A stretch of 64,000 nucleotides of DNA from Marinobacter pelagius (GTDB taxonomy: Bacteria; Pseudomonadota; Gammaproteobacteria; Pseudomonadales; Oleiphilaceae). This document shows positions 20,836-30,789 of the stretch, piece after piece. The notes beneath the pieces were generated by a model. That model was not told the DNA's origin and searched no databases. It saw only the letters and a program-made list of their open reading frames with translations. The DNA lies in NCBI RefSeq assembly GCF_900114925.1, contig NZ_FOUR01000002.1, positions 186,001 to 250,000 on the forward strand, in the 5' to 3' direction. The position numbers and the translations under genes were made by a program. Numbering within the stretch: the stretch's first letter is position 1; every line of letters starts with the position of its first letter.

Positions 20836-21645
20836 ATGCGAACCACCGTCGACCTTACCCTCGCTCAGGATCAGACCGCTGTAGATGCCCTTGCGGAAGC
20901 CTCGGGGTTGCCCAAACAGCGCATCAAGGATGCCATGGCGAAGGGCGCCTGCTGGTGGATGGTCAAGGGCAAGCAGGTGCGCCTGCGCAAGGCCAAGCGC
21001 GACGTGAAGGCAGGCACCCGTCTGCAACTGTTCTACGACGACACGGTACTTGCGAGAAAGCCGGAGCCGGCGGAGCTTCTGGAAGATCTGGGCCGTTATT
21101 CAGTGTGGTTCAAACCCCACGGCATGCTGGCCCAGGGGTCCCAGTGGGGAGACCATTGCAGCCTCTTGCGATGGGCGGAGGTTTCACTGAAAAAGCCCTG
21201 CTTTTTGATTCACCGCCTGGATGCCGACGCTGCGGGCTTAATGCTGATCGCCCATGACGCCAAGGCCGCCGGAGCATTATCGCAGTTATTCTCGGGAAGA
21301 TCGGTTACCAAGGTCTATCAGGCACGGGTAACCGGATTACTGGAGGCCAAGGACCGGGTCATTGACGCACCCGTGGAAGGAAAAGCCGCCCTCAGCCACA
21401 TCACCACTCTGGCACTGGATGAGCAACAGCAGACGACGCTGCTGAGGGTCCGGATCGAAACCGGCCGCAAGCACCAGATTCGCCGCCACCTGGCCGGCAT
21501 CGGCCACCCTATCGTGGGTGATCGGCTCTATGGCAACGCCGCCCCGGTTCCCCTGCAGCTGCTTGCCTGGCTTCTGGAATTCGACTGCCCCATATTCCGT
21601 CGCCAGGTATCATTCCGCCTTCCTGAAGCACATCAGCTACAGTGA
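20836..21645 (+). CDS. RluA-family pseudouridine synthase
   Basis: The product is 269 residues. An S4-like N-terminal region (GLPKQRIKDAMAKGACWW) is followed by the catalytic domain with H-R-L-D-A-D-A-A-G (Asp129); most relatives read H-R-L-D-x-x-T-S-G. Further blocks are RIETGRKHQIRRHLAGIGHPIVGDRLYG. The enzyme isomerises uridine in rRNA or tRNA. The precise target cannot be assigned. A candidate -10 (TATAAT, 20789-20794) lies 42 bases upstream. It converges on, and overlaps by 9 nt, the regulator gene. Confidence 0.85.
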   Translation: MRTTVDLTLAQDQTAVDALAEASGLPKQRIKDAMAKGACWWMVKGKQVRLRKAKRDVKAGTRLQLFYDDTVLARKPEPAELLEDLGRYSVWFKPHGMLAQGSQWGDHCSLLRWAEVSLKKPCFLIHRLDADAAGLMLIAHDAKAAGALSQLFSGRSVTKVYQARVTGLLEAKDRVIDAPVEGKAALSHITTLALDEQQQTTLLRVRIETGRKHQIRRHLAGIGHPIVGDRLYGNAAPVPLQLLAWLLEFDCPIFRRQVSFRLPEAHQLQ

Positions 21646-22200
21646 TGCGGCCGACCGTGCGGCCTGGTCATACAGCCCCGAGATGCCCCGGAGGAAGCTG
21701 GCAATGGAGCCAAGGTCGGTATTGGAGAAGCCAAGCGTCCGTAGCGAGTCCACCAGGCAGTTTTCCCGAATCTCTGCGTAAGCCTGACAGATTGCCTCAC
21801 CCTTGTCGGTGATGGAATAGAACGTTTCCTTGCCACGGCGCTCCGAAATCACCACCTCATGCTTCAAGAGCTTCTTGAGTGCGTAGGTGACAGTGTGGGT
21901 ATCCTCCACGTTCAGCACCAGGCAGATATCCGCCGATTTTTTGGACCGGCCGCGATGGTTCACGCTATGCAACACGAGGATATCAAGGGGGCTCATATCA
22001 GGAAGACCCGCTGCGTTCATACAGCGCACCATCCAACGGTCGAAGGCATTTCCCGCAACAATCAGCCCGAATTCAAGCTCCGAGAGTTCGGCTGCACGGC
22101 CCGACAGGTGTGCCGAGGACACAATCGGCCCTACGCCTCTTGCGCCTGGCTGCTCTTCCCTGCCCTGTTCGGTCAATTCCTTGTCTGCGCTTTTCTTCAT
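21637..22200 (-). CDS. MarR-like winged-helix regulator beside a TRAP transporter
   Basis: From the ATG at 22198-22200 the product is 187 residues; an upstream in-frame start adds 17 residues of unlikely sequence. A winged helix spans ~70-145 (SPLDILVLHSVNHRGRSKKS, LVLNVEDTHTVTYALKKLLK, ISERRGKETFYSITDKGEAI). It is transcribed in the same direction as, and 72 bases downstream of, dctM. That neighbourhood suggests control of the transporter, by inference. It resembles the 'winged helix DNA-binding protein' group often seen with TRAP systems. Confidence 0.75.
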   Translation of the reverse strand: MKKSADKELTEQGREEQPGARGVGPIVSSAHLSGRAAELSELEFGLIVAGNAFDRWMVRCMNAAGLPDMSPLDILVLHSVNHRGRSKKSADICLVLNVEDTHTVTYALKKLLKHEVVISERRGKETFYSITDKGEAICQAYAEIRENCLVDSLRTLGFSNTDLGSIASFLRGISGLYDQAARSAASL

Positions 22201-22272
22201 AGGCCCACCACGACAATCCTGTTCGATACTCCAAATAGCCTGCCCCGCCACTCGAAGCAGGCCGTGAGTCTA

Positions 22273-23577
22273 TCAATTCCCCATCTGACTGGGTAGGTAG
22301 GTAACGATGTCCGGGAAGATCGTGATCAGCAGCACCCCTGCCAGCAGTAGCAGGAAGTATGGCAAAGCAGCCAACGCCACCCGGATGATGTTTTCACCAG
22401 TAAGCCCCTGAATCACGAACAGATTGAATCCCACAGGCGGCGTGATCTGGCTCATCTCCACCACGATGACCAGATAAATCCCGAACCACATGGGGTCGAT
22501 TCCGGCGGCCTGGACCATGGGCAAAATCACGGAAGTGGTCAGAACCACAACCGAAATACCATCGAGGAAGCAGCCGAGCAGAATAAAAAACACGGTCAGT
22601 GCCAGCAGCAGCATGTAGGGGGACAGCTCCAGGGTGTTGATCCAGGAAGCCAGGTCCCTCGGAATACCGGTGAAGCCCATGGATACAGTCAGAAAGTGGG
22701 CGCCGACCAGAATGAAGGCGATCATGGTAGACGTTTTCACTGTCCCCATCAGCGCCTGACCGAAAGTCTCCCGAGTGAGAGAACCACCGCGCCAGGACAG
22801 CAGATGCGCCAGTGCCACACCCACTGCGGCCGATTCGGTCGGTGAGGCCAGGCCGGCATAGATCGAGCCGATAACACCAACGATCAGCAAAACAACAGGG
22901 ATCAGGGGCTTGCTGCGCCGAATCTTCTCCGCCAGCGGCAGAGCCTCCTCCTCGTCAGCGGGCACGCCAGAGGGATTCAGCTTGGACCAGATGGCAACGT
23001 AGCCGGCGAACAGCACCATCAGCAGCAGACCGGGAAGAATACCCGCCACGAACAACCGGGCAATGGACTGTTCGGTAGCGACGCCGTAAACGATCAGGAT
23101 GATGGACGGCGGAATCAAAAGGCCCAGGGTTGCCGATCCGGCCAGAGTGCCCAGGATCTGCTTGCGGTCATAGCCACGCTGGGTGAGTTCCGGCACCGAC
23201 ATTTTCCCGATCGTCGCCGCTGTTGCTGCCGACGAGCCGGAAATCGCGGCGAAAATACCACAGCCAATGATGTTGGTGTGCAGCAGACGCCCGGGGATGC
23301 GACCTACCCACGGGGCAATACCTGTGAACATTTCCTCGGAGAGACGGGAACGGAACAGTACCTCTCCCATCCAGATAAACATAGGCAGGGCGGCCAGTTC
23401 CCAGGAGGCACTGGCGCCGTAAAACGATGTCGCCAGGCTGTCGCCCACCGGGATGTTACTGAAGAAATATAACGCGGCCAGGCCGGTAGCCGTGAGCGCA
23501 AAGGCGACCCAGAGCCCGGCACCGAGCACTACCAGGAGTCCTGCCAGGAGCACCAGGCTCATCCAGATCATGTCCAT
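22273..23577 (-). CDS. dctM: TRAP transporter large permease (DctM)
   Basis: This 434-residue protein has about a dozen hydrophobic helices. The family sequence GCGIFAAISGSSAATAATIGKM, then GLLIPPSIILIVYG and TPPVGFNLFVIQGL, is clear. It forms the Na+-driven membrane channel of a tripartite TRAP transporter for organic acids. The operon order dctP-dctQ-dctM is on the minus strand with 4 bases between dctQ and dctM. The substrate cannot be told from sequence. Confidence 0.92.
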   Translation of the reverse strand: MDMIWMSLVLLAGLLVVLGAGLWVAFALTATGLAALYFFSNIPVGDSLATSFYGASASWELAALPMFIWMGEVLFRSRLSEEMFTGIAPWVGRIPGRLLHTNIIGCGIFAAISGSSAATAATIGKMSVPELTQRGYDRKQILGTLAGSATLGLLIPPSIILIVYGVATEQSIARLFVAGILPGLLLMVLFAGYVAIWSKLNPSGVPADEEEALPLAEKIRRSKPLIPVVLLIVGVIGSIYAGLASPTESAAVGVALAHLLSWRGGSLTRETFGQALMGTVKTSTMIAFILVGAHFLTVSMGFTGIPRDLASWINTLELSPYMLLLALTVFFILLGCFLDGISVVVLTTSVILPMVQAAGIDPMWFGIYLVIVVEMSQITPPVGFNLFVIQGLTGENIIRVALAALPYFLLLLAGVLLITIFPDIVTYLPSQMGN

Positions 23578-23581
23578 GGTG

Positions 23582-24121
23582 TTACTCCTGCGGGGCTTCG
23601 TCTTTGATGCGGGTGATACGGCCGGTGATCAGCCCGACCAGCGCATCGATCAGCGCAATCAGCAGCCAGACCAGTCCGACAACCATGACAGCTTGAGGAA
23701 TCCAGAGCGGCACCGGCACCATGCCGATAGACAGATCTCCGAAGTCATAGCTGTCATAGGCCAGCAATACGCTGAACCAGATACCGTAACCGGTGATCGC
23801 CGACGCGATCACCGTTACCAGAATGTCCAACGCTCGCTGGACCTTCCCCGGCAGGGCTCTGTGCAAGAGGTCCACCCGGATGTGGCCACCCACCGTGAGT
23901 GTGTAGGCCAGACCGGTAAACGTGGCCCCCAGCAACAGAAACCCCGCCAGTTCCGCCAATCCGGGAACCTGCAGGCCCAGGGATTTCATCCCCAGGGTCA
24001 GCAGGGCCTTGTCGAGAATTCGTCCGGACACCTGCAACACCACCATTACCATGATGATGAAAAGCTGCAGCGCCGAGATGTATCCGCCAAGGCGGTACAG
24101 AGTGTCCAGAAACCTGCGCAT
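23582..24121 (-). CDS. dctQ: TRAP transporter small permease (DctQ)
   Basis: The product is 179 residues with four transmembrane helices. Characteristic residues are in FTGLAYTLTVGGHIRVDLLHRALP and the closing LIALIDALVGLITG. The small subunit joins DctM to form the membrane complex. It lies between dctP (40 bases) and dctM (4 bases) in one operon. Confidence 0.9.
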   Translation of the reverse strand: MRRFLDTLYRLGGYISALQLFIIMVMVVLQVSGRILDKALLTLGMKSLGLQVPGLAELAGFLLLGATFTGLAYTLTVGGHIRVDLLHRALPGKVQRALDILVTVIASAITGYGIWFSVLLAYDSYDFGDLSIGMVPVPLWIPQAVMVVGLVWLLIALIDALVGLITGRITRIKDEAPQE

Positions 24122-24161
24122 GTAAATGCTCCCGGATGGTTCTTTTCAGGCGTATCAGGAA

Positions 24162-25136
24162 TCAGCGAGCGCGGTAGGCTTCGATGAGAGCTTTGCCGTC
24201 TTCGCCGGCACGCTCCAGCCACTCCTGCTCCATGGTAGCGCCAACTTCCTGCAGCCGCTCGACCAGCGCTTCACTCGGCTCGGACACCACGATGCCGTTA
24301 TCTTCCATAATCTCGATCTTGGCAGCGGTTTCGGCCTTGCTGGCCTCCCAGCCCCGCTTTTCCGCTTCAGCTGCGGCGGTCTTGATGGCTTCTTGCGTGG
24401 ACTCCGGGAGACCCTCGAAGGTCCGGGTATTGATGATTACCATGTTCTTGGGCAACCACAGCTGCGCGTGATTGAAGTGACTCAGGTAATCCCAGGCCCG
24501 GGTGTTTGCGCCGGTTGAGGGAGATGTGATCATCGCGTCGACCCGACCGGTTCCAAAAGCGGTCGGGATATCCGGAACCTCGACCTGGGTCGGAACGGCA
24601 CCGAACAGTTCGGCAAGGCGCTCACTCGATTTGTTGTAGGCGCGCATTTTCACACCCTGGAGCTCTTCACCGGTTTCAACCGCGAACTTGGTGTAAATAC
24701 CCTGGGGCGGCCAGGGCACCGCAAACAACAATGTCAGTCGCTGGCGCTCAAGGCGCTCTGCCAGCATATCTTTGGACGCCTGCCAAAGCTCCCACGCTTC
24801 ATCGTAGTCACTTGCCAGATAGGGAACGGAATCTGCCTCGAACAACGGGTCTTCGTTGGCCAGGCGGGACATGATCAGTTCACCAATGGGAACGAGGCCA
24901 CGGCGAACGGAATTCTTGATTTCGGGGTGTTTGATGAGAGAACCACCGCTGTGAACGGTGATGTTCAGCTCACCATCGGTGGCCTCACGAACATCCTCTG
25001 CAAACTCGCGGATATTGACAGTGTGGAAATTGGAATCGCCATAGGGAGTTGGCATATCCCAGTTTGTTTCCGCCTGTGCGGTTCCGATAGAAGCAGTCAG
25101 CGCGACTGCGGCAAGGTATTTCGCTTTTATTTTCAT
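24162..25136 (-). CDS. dctP: TRAP transporter substrate-binding protein (DctP)
   Basis: The product is 324 residues with a Sec signal peptide (cleavage after AQA, about residue 22), so it is periplasmic. The middle contains the ligand-anchoring region GVKMRAYNKSSERLAELFGA (substrate-carboxylate-binding Arg) and MITSPSTGANTRAWDYLSHF. Such proteins bind C4-dicarboxylates or related acids and hand them to DctQM. It heads the operon. A 12-bp palindrome GGCACATGTGCC lies 84 bases upstream (25220-25231). Confidence 0.92.
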   Translation of the reverse strand: MKIKAKYLAAVALTASIGTAQAETNWDMPTPYGDSNFHTVNIREFAEDVREATDGELNITVHSGGSLIKHPEIKNSVRRGLVPIGELIMSRLANEDPLFEADSVPYLASDYDEAWELWQASKDMLAERLERQRLTLLFAVPWPPQGIYTKFAVETGEELQGVKMRAYNKSSERLAELFGAVPTQVEVPDIPTAFGTGRVDAMITSPSTGANTRAWDYLSHFNHAQLWLPKNMVIINTRTFEGLPESTQEAIKTAAAEAEKRGWEASKAETAAKIEIMEDNGIVVSEPSEALVERLQEVGATMEQEWLERAGEDGKALIEAYRAR

Positions 25137-25552
25137 CTTTGCCTCCTCTTGGCCCGGTCACATTCGGGCTATTCGTGGTTGTTGTTGTGACAGCGTAAAG
25201 GACACACATCGCACGACGTGGCACATGTGCCTGTGCTTGATTTAGCCAAGTTAGTCGCCACTCTGAGCGCTGTCAAACTTTTTGCCCCAAAACAATACGT
25301 ACTTTACCACCTTTTTATCTTCATTTTGTCGATATTTTGTTTTCAAAAATCAATTTTGATAGAACTGCCAAACGGCAGAATACAAAATCTGAAAATCGTA
25401 TCGTCGAGATTGCGGGTTATTGCAGCAGAGCGGTGGGGAGCTATTCAGGTGCCCGGGGACCAGGCTTCAGGAGAAAGAGGCAGGGTGCAAAGGTTCCTGG
25501 ATTTTTCTCCAGGAACCTTTGAGTCTTTTTGAACAAAGAGAACGCTCTGGAA
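25137..25552. other. Intergenic region: dctP upstream DNA and epimerase terminator
   Basis: No convincing gene is present in these 416 bases; a + strand frame at 25218-25532 has no ribosome site and poor composition. The part nearest dctP holds a perfect palindrome, GGCACATGTGCC (25220-25231). Positions 25265-25400 are unusually A/T-rich. A strong hairpin lies at 25489-25520. Confidence 0.6.
25489..25520. terminator. Strong hairpin downstream of the epimerase gene
   Basis: A perfect 12-bp stem, AAAGGTTCCTGG/CCAGGAACCTTT, has an 8-nt loop. A T-rich stretch (CTTTTT) follows about 5 bases later on the + strand. On the minus strand it follows the epimerase stop by about 30 bases. It is probably a terminator or mRNA 3'-end structure. 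Confidence 0.6.
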
Positions 25553-26560
25553 TCAGACCTTGTAAAAATCCCGATACCAGTCCACGAAATTGGCAATGCC
25601 CTCCTCCACGGAGGTCGAGGGCTTATAGCCTACGTCCTCGATAAGGTCGTCGACATTGGCGTAGGTGGCGGGCACATCACCCGGCTGCAGGGGCAAAAGG
25701 TTCTTCTCCGCCTTCTTGCCGATGCGTTCCTCGATGATTTCGATAAAGCGGGAAAGTTCCACCGGGTTGTTGCTGCCGATGTTGTAGAGCCGGTAAGGCG
25801 CCTTGCTGGTGCCCGGATCCGGCCGCTCGCCACTCCAGTCGGCGTTGGGCTCGGCGACGTGGTCCAGGGTGCGGATCACGCCCTCGACGATGTCATCGAT
25901 GTAGGTGAAGTCCCGGCGGTGGTGGCCATGGTTGAATACGTCGATCGGCTCGCCAGCGAGAATCTTTTTGGTGAAGATGAACAGCGCCATATCAGGCCGG
26001 CCCCAGGGGCCATACACGGTGAAGAACCGCAGTCCGGTGGTCGGCAGGTTGTACAGATGGCTGTAGGTATGGGCCATCAGCTCGTTGGCCTTCTTGGAGG
26101 CGGCGTAAAGACTCAGGGGATGGTCGACGTTGTCGTGTACCGAGAACGGCATGGTCTCGTTGGCGCCGTATACCGAACTGCTGGAGGCATAGACCAGGTG
26201 CTTTACATCGTTATGACGACAGCCCTCGAGGATGTTCATGAAACCAACCAGGTTGGCATCCACGTAGGCGTGGGGATTCTCGATGGAGTAACGAACCCCG
26301 GCCTGGGCAGCGAGGTGCACCACTCGTTCGGGTTTGTGCTCACGGAACAGGGCCTCCATGGCAGCGCGGTCGGCAACGTCCTCGCGGATCTCGGTGAAGC
26401 CGGGCTTGCAGGTCAGCCGCTCCAGGCGCGCTTCCTTGAGGTTCACATCGTAGTAGTCATTGACGTTATCAACGCCGATTACCTCATCACCGCGATCCAG
26501 CAGGCGGTGTGCCAGGTGTGAGCCAATAAATCCGGCGGTTCCCGTAACGAGAATTTTCAA
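25553..26560 (-). CDS. NAD-dependent epimerase, UDP-glucuronate 4-epimerase type
   Basis: The product is 335 residues. The NAD-binding GTAGFIGSH motif (residues 7-15), the SSSVYG substrate loop (~125-130) and the catalytic Y-A-A-S-K (~152-156) define an extended short-chain dehydrogenase. The pattern [18 protein letters not shown] and the block [18 protein letters not shown] identify the UDP-glucuronate/UDP-GlcNAcA 4-epimerase group (CapI/WbpP-like). It supplies acidic sugars for capsule, O-antigen or exopolysaccharide. It is monocistronic here; ugd, which makes UDP-glucuronate, is at 47114-48460. Confidence 0.85.
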   Translation of the reverse strand: MKILVTGTAGFIGSHLAHRLLDRGDEVIGVDNVNDYYDVNLKEARLERLTCKPGFTEIREDVADRAAMEALFREHKPERVVHLAAQAGVRYSIENPHAYVDANLVGFMNILEGCRHNDVKHLVYASSSSVYGANETMPFSVHDNVDHPLSLYAASKKANELMAHTYSHLYNLPTTGLRFFTVYGPWGRPDMALFIFTKKILAGEPIDVFNHGHHRRDFTYIDDIVEGVIRTLDHVAEPNADWSGERPDPGTSKAPYRLYNIGSNNPVELSRFIEIIEERIGKKAEKNLLPLQPGDVPATYANVDDLIEDVGYKPSTSVEEGIANFVDWYRDFYKV

Positions 26561-26648
26561 GGTCTAGTCTCCATAAAACGTTCGTGTCCTGAGCTGCCAA
26601 GTTTACCGAATCGGCCCTCCCGGCAACACCACGGAACATGTCAGACAC

Positions 26649-26676
26649 AAAAAAAGAGCGCCGCAGCGCTCTTTTT
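26649..26676. terminator. Bidirectional-type intrinsic terminator
   Basis: The stem AAAGAGCGC/GCGCTCTTT has a CGCA loop, T runs on both strands, and lies about 25 bases beyond the stop of the beta-barrel gene on the minus strand. Confidence 0.9.
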
Positions 26677-26698
26677 CAGCCATTCAGCCGGTATTCGA

Positions 26699-27436
26699 TC
26701 AGAACGTCAGACCGACACTGGCGAAAGGACCGGACAGTTCCACGTCCATCTTGTCATCGTCATCTTCATAGTCGATGGACATCTGGCGGTAGCCGGCACG
26801 CAGTTGAAGCAGTGACAGCTCGTACTGGCCGTAGACGTTGAAGTCGTGCAGGGAGTCGCCGTCGAAGCTGATCAGGTTGCCCTCACCGCCTACGGAAACG
26901 CCGGTGAGCGGAAGGTCAAAGCGGGCGGCAGCATAGCCCATGGGGATTACGCCATCGATGGTGGTTTCGCTCACGCGGCCAGTGCCGGTGGTGTCACGGA
27001 CAATCAGCTCACCGTCCAGTTTCCGCGCAGTCAGACCCAGATCCAGGTTGACCCAGTTATCCAGGACTTCGTAGTAGAAGGTGGCGTCCAGCTGGTCCAG
27101 ATCCAGCTCGGAATCGACGGACGCGCCCGGAAGGATGCCATCGAACTCTTCCAGTCCGATCCGGCCACTGCCGGTCTGGGAAATGGTGGTGTAGTTTACC
27201 CGCACGTTCGGCAATACCGGCACCGGATGCTCGAAGTAGGCGGTGAAGTTAGCGTTGCTGTCGCTGTCGAGGCTCAGGTCGTTCTCGATATCGACAGCGG
27301 AACCCTTGTTGACTACGTCACCGGACAGGTCGGAGTCCCAGTAGCTGACATTGGCACCAACACCGAGAACATCCGCATTGGCCAGAGGCGTGGCAAGGGC
27401 CACGGTGCCACCTACTGCAAGGATCAGTTTACGCAT
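26699..27436 (-). CDS. Outer-membrane beta-barrel protein (TIGR04219-like)
   Basis: This 245-residue protein has a signal peptide (cleavage after NADA, ~22), then VLGVGANVSYWDSDLSGDV, which opens the TIGR04219 beta-barrel family. Alternating hydrophobic strands run to a C-terminal aromatic (SVGLTF), as needed for outer-membrane insertion by BAM. Function is unknown; the family is widespread in marine gammaproteobacteria. It is followed by an intrinsic terminator and preceded by purC in the same direction (37 bases). Confidence 0.82.
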   Translation of the reverse strand: MRKLILAVGGTVALATPLANADVLGVGANVSYWDSDLSGDVVNKGSAVDIENDLSLDSDSNANFTAYFEHPVPVLPNVRVNYTTISQTGSGRIGLEEFDGILPGASVDSELDLDQLDATFYYEVLDNWVNLDLGLTARKLDGELIVRDTTGTGRVSETTIDGVIPMGYAAARFDLPLTGVSVGGEGNLISFDGDSLHDFNVYGQYELSLLQLRAGYRQMSIDYEDDDDKMDVELSGPFASVGLTF

Positions 27437-27473
27437 AAGATACCCTTCTGATGGTTTTTGTATGGATTGCGAT

Positions 27474-28187
27474 TCAGTCGAACTGGATGCCGAGACGGCG
27501 ACCGACTTCTTCGTAGGCCTCGATCACGTCCCCGAGTCCCTGGCGGAACCGGTCCTTGTCCATCTTCTTGCGGGTTTCCTTGTCCCAGATGCGGCAGCCG
27601 TCCGGGCTGAATTCGTCACCGAGGACTATCTCGCCGCCGCTGCGGCCGAATTCCAGCTTGTAATCCACCAGCAGCATGCCGGCGTCATCGAACAGCTTCT
27701 TGAGCACGTCATTGACCTTGTAGGTCAACTCCTTCATGCGTGCGAGCTCATCTGCAGTCGCCCAGCCGAAGCTCTCGGCGAGGGATTCGTTGACCATGGG
27801 ATCGTGCAGCTCGTCATTCTTCAGGAACAGCTCGAAGGTGGGCGGATTCAGCTCCTGACCTTCTTCCACGCCGAGCCGACGGCACAGGCTACCCGCAGAG
27901 ATGTTCCGGACCACACACTCCACCGGAATCATGTCCAGCTTCTTGACCAGGGACTCGGTATCCGAAAGCAGGCCCTCGAAGTGGGTGGGGATGCCCGCCG
28001 CTTCCAGCTTCTCCATGATGAAGGCGTTAAACTTGTTGTTCACCATGCCCTTGCGGTTGAGCTGCTCTTTTTTCTGGCCGTCGAACGCCGAGGTATCGTC
28101 CCGGAAGACCATCACGAAACGCTCCGGGTCGTCGGTGCGGTATACGGATTTGGCCTTGCCTGCGTAGAGTTCTTCGCGCTTTTCCAT
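27474..28187 (-). CDS. purC: SAICAR synthetase (PurC)
   Basis: The product is 237 residues, the usual bacterial length. The N-terminus ([20 protein letters not shown]) and blocks [29 protein letters not shown] and [15 protein letters not shown] are signature PurC sequences. It joins aspartate to CAIR in step 8 of purine synthesis, using ATP. It lies downstream of dapA-bamC with a 41-base gap from bamC, an arrangement familiar in gammaproteobacteria. Confidence 0.96.
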   Translation of the reverse strand: MEKREELYAGKAKSVYRTDDPERFVMVFRDDTSAFDGQKKEQLNRKGMVNNKFNAFIMEKLEAAGIPTHFEGLLSDTESLVKKLDMIPVECVVRNISAGSLCRRLGVEEGQELNPPTFELFLKNDELHDPMVNESLAESFGWATADELARMKELTYKVNDVLKKLFDDAGMLLVDYKLEFGRSGGEIVLGDEFSPDGCRIWDKETRKKMDKDRFRQGLGDVIEAYEEVGRRLGIQFD

Positions 28188-28228
28188 TGAAATCTCCGGA
28201 GGAGGTGCGCCGGGGCACCCCCATCTAA

Positions 28229-29326
28229 TCAGTAAAGGTATTCAAAGAGTCGGTTGAGCAGATCGGATGTGGTGTGCTCGCCGTCATAGCTCTCGAGCCG
28301 CTCGGCCTCAATAAACACCGCGCCGTTGCGCTCTTCCAGAGTCACGGTATGGGTATGCCGTGGTTTTTCCTTGTCGCTGAACCAGTCGAACCAGCCGGAT
28401 TCCTTCTCATCCGCTGTACGGAAGTCGACATAGAGCCAGCCCGCACTGCGATTCAGGTCGACAACCGGGATTTCGGCTTCTTCAAGAGCACGATTGGCTT
28501 CCGCCCAGGAGCGGCCATAATCCAGATCCATCCGGATGGCGACGGCCTCCTCGTTCTCGGATTCCAGACGCACCAAGGGTTCACTGGTCATGCCCGAAGC
28601 TGCTCTGGAGAAGGACTTACTCTCTTCCCGGGTTTTCAGAAACTCCCCGAGGTCCGCGAGCAGCTCCTTTTGCAGGGCCATAGCGTCCGCCGGGGGGTTG
28701 GCGATGTCCTGCCAGGGCATGAGCTCACCCGGACGCTCGGACCGCTCTACCCGGCGCACCTGGATTTCAGTCGTCTTGCGGCGGATACCCGGTGACATGC
28801 GCATCTGGATGACCGTCATGGGTTCATCCGCCGATGCCTGATTGGTCAGGCCCACCAGTTCCCGCGCCTGCTTGCTGAAATTGGCCAGCTCGCTCTGGAG
28901 CAATCCCAGCTGGGGGCTGTCATAGGCGACACCCAGGCCCCGCTCGTTCATGTAAGCGGTTGCCTGGGGCCAGAGCCGGCCGGGAACGTCGTTCACCAGC
29001 AGCCAGATGCGACCATCCAGCTCCTCGATCACATAGTTCTCCTGGAGAATCTCGGAGGTCATGTCCGGCGGCCGGGGAATATCGGACGGATACATCTTCC
29101 CGGACTCGGAGGTATTGATCTCGCGGATAGGCATGACCTGGCTGAAGCGGGACTCATCCGCGCTTTCAGGGAGTTCCAGCGGCGTGCCTTCTCTGGCATC
29201 GACATACCGCTCGGAACGGTCTTCCAACAGGCTGCAGCCCGAGGCCGTTGCCAGCAGCAACAGCCCGGACGCAGCACATATCGTTCTGTAAAAACGGGGG
29301 GAACGGGTTCCTGAAAGAACCTGCAT
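28229..29326 (-). CDS. bamC: Outer-membrane assembly lipoprotein BamC
   Basis: Starting at ATG 29324-29326, with GGAG 8 bases upstream, the protein is 365 residues; a start at 29365 would overlap the dapA stop and has no comparable site. A lipobox ([10 protein letters not shown]) gives a lipoprotein. Two helix-grip domains follow, with the conserved [16 protein letters not shown] near the first and [20 protein letters not shown] in the second. It is part of the BAM complex for beta-barrel insertion. The dapA-bamC-purC order is conserved in many gammaproteobacteria. Confidence 0.92.
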   Translation of the reverse strand: MQVLSGTRSPRFYRTICAASGLLLLATASGCSLLEDRSERYVDAREGTPLELPESADESRFSQVMPIREINTSESGKMYPSDIPRPPDMTSEILQENYVIEELDGRIWLLVNDVPGRLWPQATAYMNERGLGVAYDSPQLGLLQSELANFSKQARELVGLTNQASADEPMTVIQMRMSPGIRRKTTEIQVRRVERSERPGELMPWQDIANPPADAMALQKELLADLGEFLKTREESKSFSRAASGMTSEPLVRLESENEEAVAIRMDLDYGRSWAEANRALEEAEIPVVDLNRSAGWLYVDFRTADEKESGWFDWFSDKEKPRHTHTVTLEERNGAVFIEAERLESYDGEHTTSDLLNRLFEYLY

Positions 29327-29361
29327 CGGGGTACTCCGGTTCAGGGACGTTTTCAGCAAGC

Positions 29362-30240
29362 TCAAAGCACGCCTGAGGCTTTCAGGGCTTCTTCCACTTC
29401 CGCGTGGAACTTCTCGCTCAGCGGGGTCAGCGGCAGACGGATGCCCTCACTGATCATCCCCATGCGATGCAGTGCCCATTTCACCGGAATCGGATTGGCT
29501 TCCAGGAACAGCTTGCGGTTCAGCGGCATCAGCAGTTCGTTCAAACGCTCGGTTTCTTCCCGGTTGCCGGCAATAGCCGCTTCGCACAGCTGGGCCATGG
29601 ATTTCGGTGCCACGTTCGCGGTTACCGAGACATTGCCCTTGCCGCCGGCCAGCATCAGCTCGGCTGCGGTGGCATCGTCACCGGAATAGACCGCAAGACG
29701 GCCATCCAGCGCCTTGATCAGTTCGGCGCCACGGGGAATGTTACCGGTGGCATCCTTGATCGCGACGATGTTCGGAATATCCGCAAGGCGCAGAACGGTC
29801 TCGTTCAGCATGTCACAGGCTGTCCGGCCGGGTACGTTGTACAGCATCTGGTTCATGCCCGGCACCGCCTCGGCAATGGCCTTGAAGTGCTGGTACAGGC
29901 CTTCCTGGGTCGGCTTGTTGTAGTACGGAACCACCAGCAGGCAGGCGTCCGCACCCAGCTTGTGGGCTTCGGTGGTCAGCTCGATGGCTTCACGGGTGCT
30001 GTTGCCGCCGGTACCGGCGATAACAGGGATCCGTCCGTCAACGCGTTTTATGATCCGGCCGATGGTCTGGCAGTGCTCTTCCGGGTCCAGGGTTGCGGAT
30101 TCACCGGTAGTGCCCACGGCGACGATGCCGTGCGTGCCGTTTTCAATGTGAAAGTCCACCAGTTTGTCCAGCTCCTCCCAGTGAATGTCACCGTTTGGAT
30201 GCATGGGCGTGACCAGTGCGACAAGGCTACCCGTAATCAT
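29362..30240 (-). CDS. dapA: 4-hydroxy-tetrahydrodipicolinate synthase (DapA)
   Basis: The product is 292 residues. Catalytic Tyr is in [12 protein letters not shown] (near 133) and the Schiff-base Lys in [10 protein letters not shown] (near 161); GTTGESATL (43-51) binds pyruvate's carboxylate. It condenses pyruvate and aspartate semialdehyde, the first committed step to lysine and diaminopimelate. It heads the dapA-bamC-purC operon and diverges from bcp. Confidence 0.97.
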   Translation of the reverse strand: MITGSLVALVTPMHPNGDIHWEELDKLVDFHIENGTHGIVAVGTTGESATLDPEEHCQTIGRIIKRVDGRIPVIAGTGGNSTREAIELTTEAHKLGADACLLVVPYYNKPTQEGLYQHFKAIAEAVPGMNQMLYNVPGRTACDMLNETVLRLADIPNIVAIKDATGNIPRGAELIKALDGRLAVYSGDDATAAELMLAGGKGNVSVTANVAPKSMAQLCEAAIAGNREETERLNELLMPLNRKLFLEANPIPVKWALHRMGMISEGIRLPLTPLSEKFHAEVEEALKASGVL

Positions 30241-30314
30241 AAAAGCTCCGTCCGAATAAAACCGATATGGTAATGTTGGGCTCGAACTGACACAAGGGAA
30301 TTAAAGGAGATGTC

Positions 30315-30782
30315 ATGCCATCCGTCGAATTGAACAAGCCCGTCCCTGATTTTGAAGCGCCGGCGACCGGAGAGCAAACCGTGCGGCTTGCTGACCTTCG
30401 CGGCAAGAATGTTGTGATCTATTTCTATCCCAAGGACAACACTCCCGGTTGCACCACCGAAGGCCAGGATTTTCGCGACCGGATGAAGCAGTTTGCGGAG
30501 CTGGATACCGAGATTTTCGGCGTGTCCAGGGACGGCCTGAAAGCCCACGAAAATTTCCGGGCCAAGCACGAGTTCCCCTTCCATCTGATTTCAGACAAGG
30601 ATGAAACCCTGTGCAAGCTGTTTGACGTTATCAAGCTCAAGAAGCTGTATGGCAAGGAGCACCTGGGGATCGAGCGCAGCACCTTCCTGATCGACAAGGA
30701 CGGTGTGCTCCGTAACGAGTGGCGCGGCGTCAAGGTCAAGGGCCACGCCGACGAAGTGCTGGAAGCAGCCAAGGCCCTCTGA
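30315..30782 (+). CDS. bcp: Thiol peroxidase Bcp (AhpC/TSA family)
   Basis: The product is 155 residues. The peroxidatic Cys lies in P-K-D-N-T-P-G-C-T-T-E (near 46), the mark of the PrxQ/Bcp group. Cytosolic peroxiredoxins of this type reduce H2O2 and organic hydroperoxides with thioredoxin. It is preceded by an AAAGGAG ribosome site, diverges from dapA and converges on the permease gene. Confidence 0.93.
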   Translation: MPSVELNKPVPDFEAPATGEQTVRLADLRGKNVVIYFYPKDNTPGCTTEGQDFRDRMKQFAELDTEIFGVSRDGLKAHENFRAKHEFPFHLISDKDETLCKLFDVIKLKKLYGKEHLGIERSTFLIDKDGVLRNEWRGVKVKGHADEVLEAAKAL

Positions 30783-30789
30783 CAGGAGC

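Noticed and set aside
25218..25532. 104-residue + strand frame between dctP and the epimerase
   Set aside because: It has no ribosome site, runs through the A/T-rich region and into the terminator hairpin, and has no recognisable sequence.
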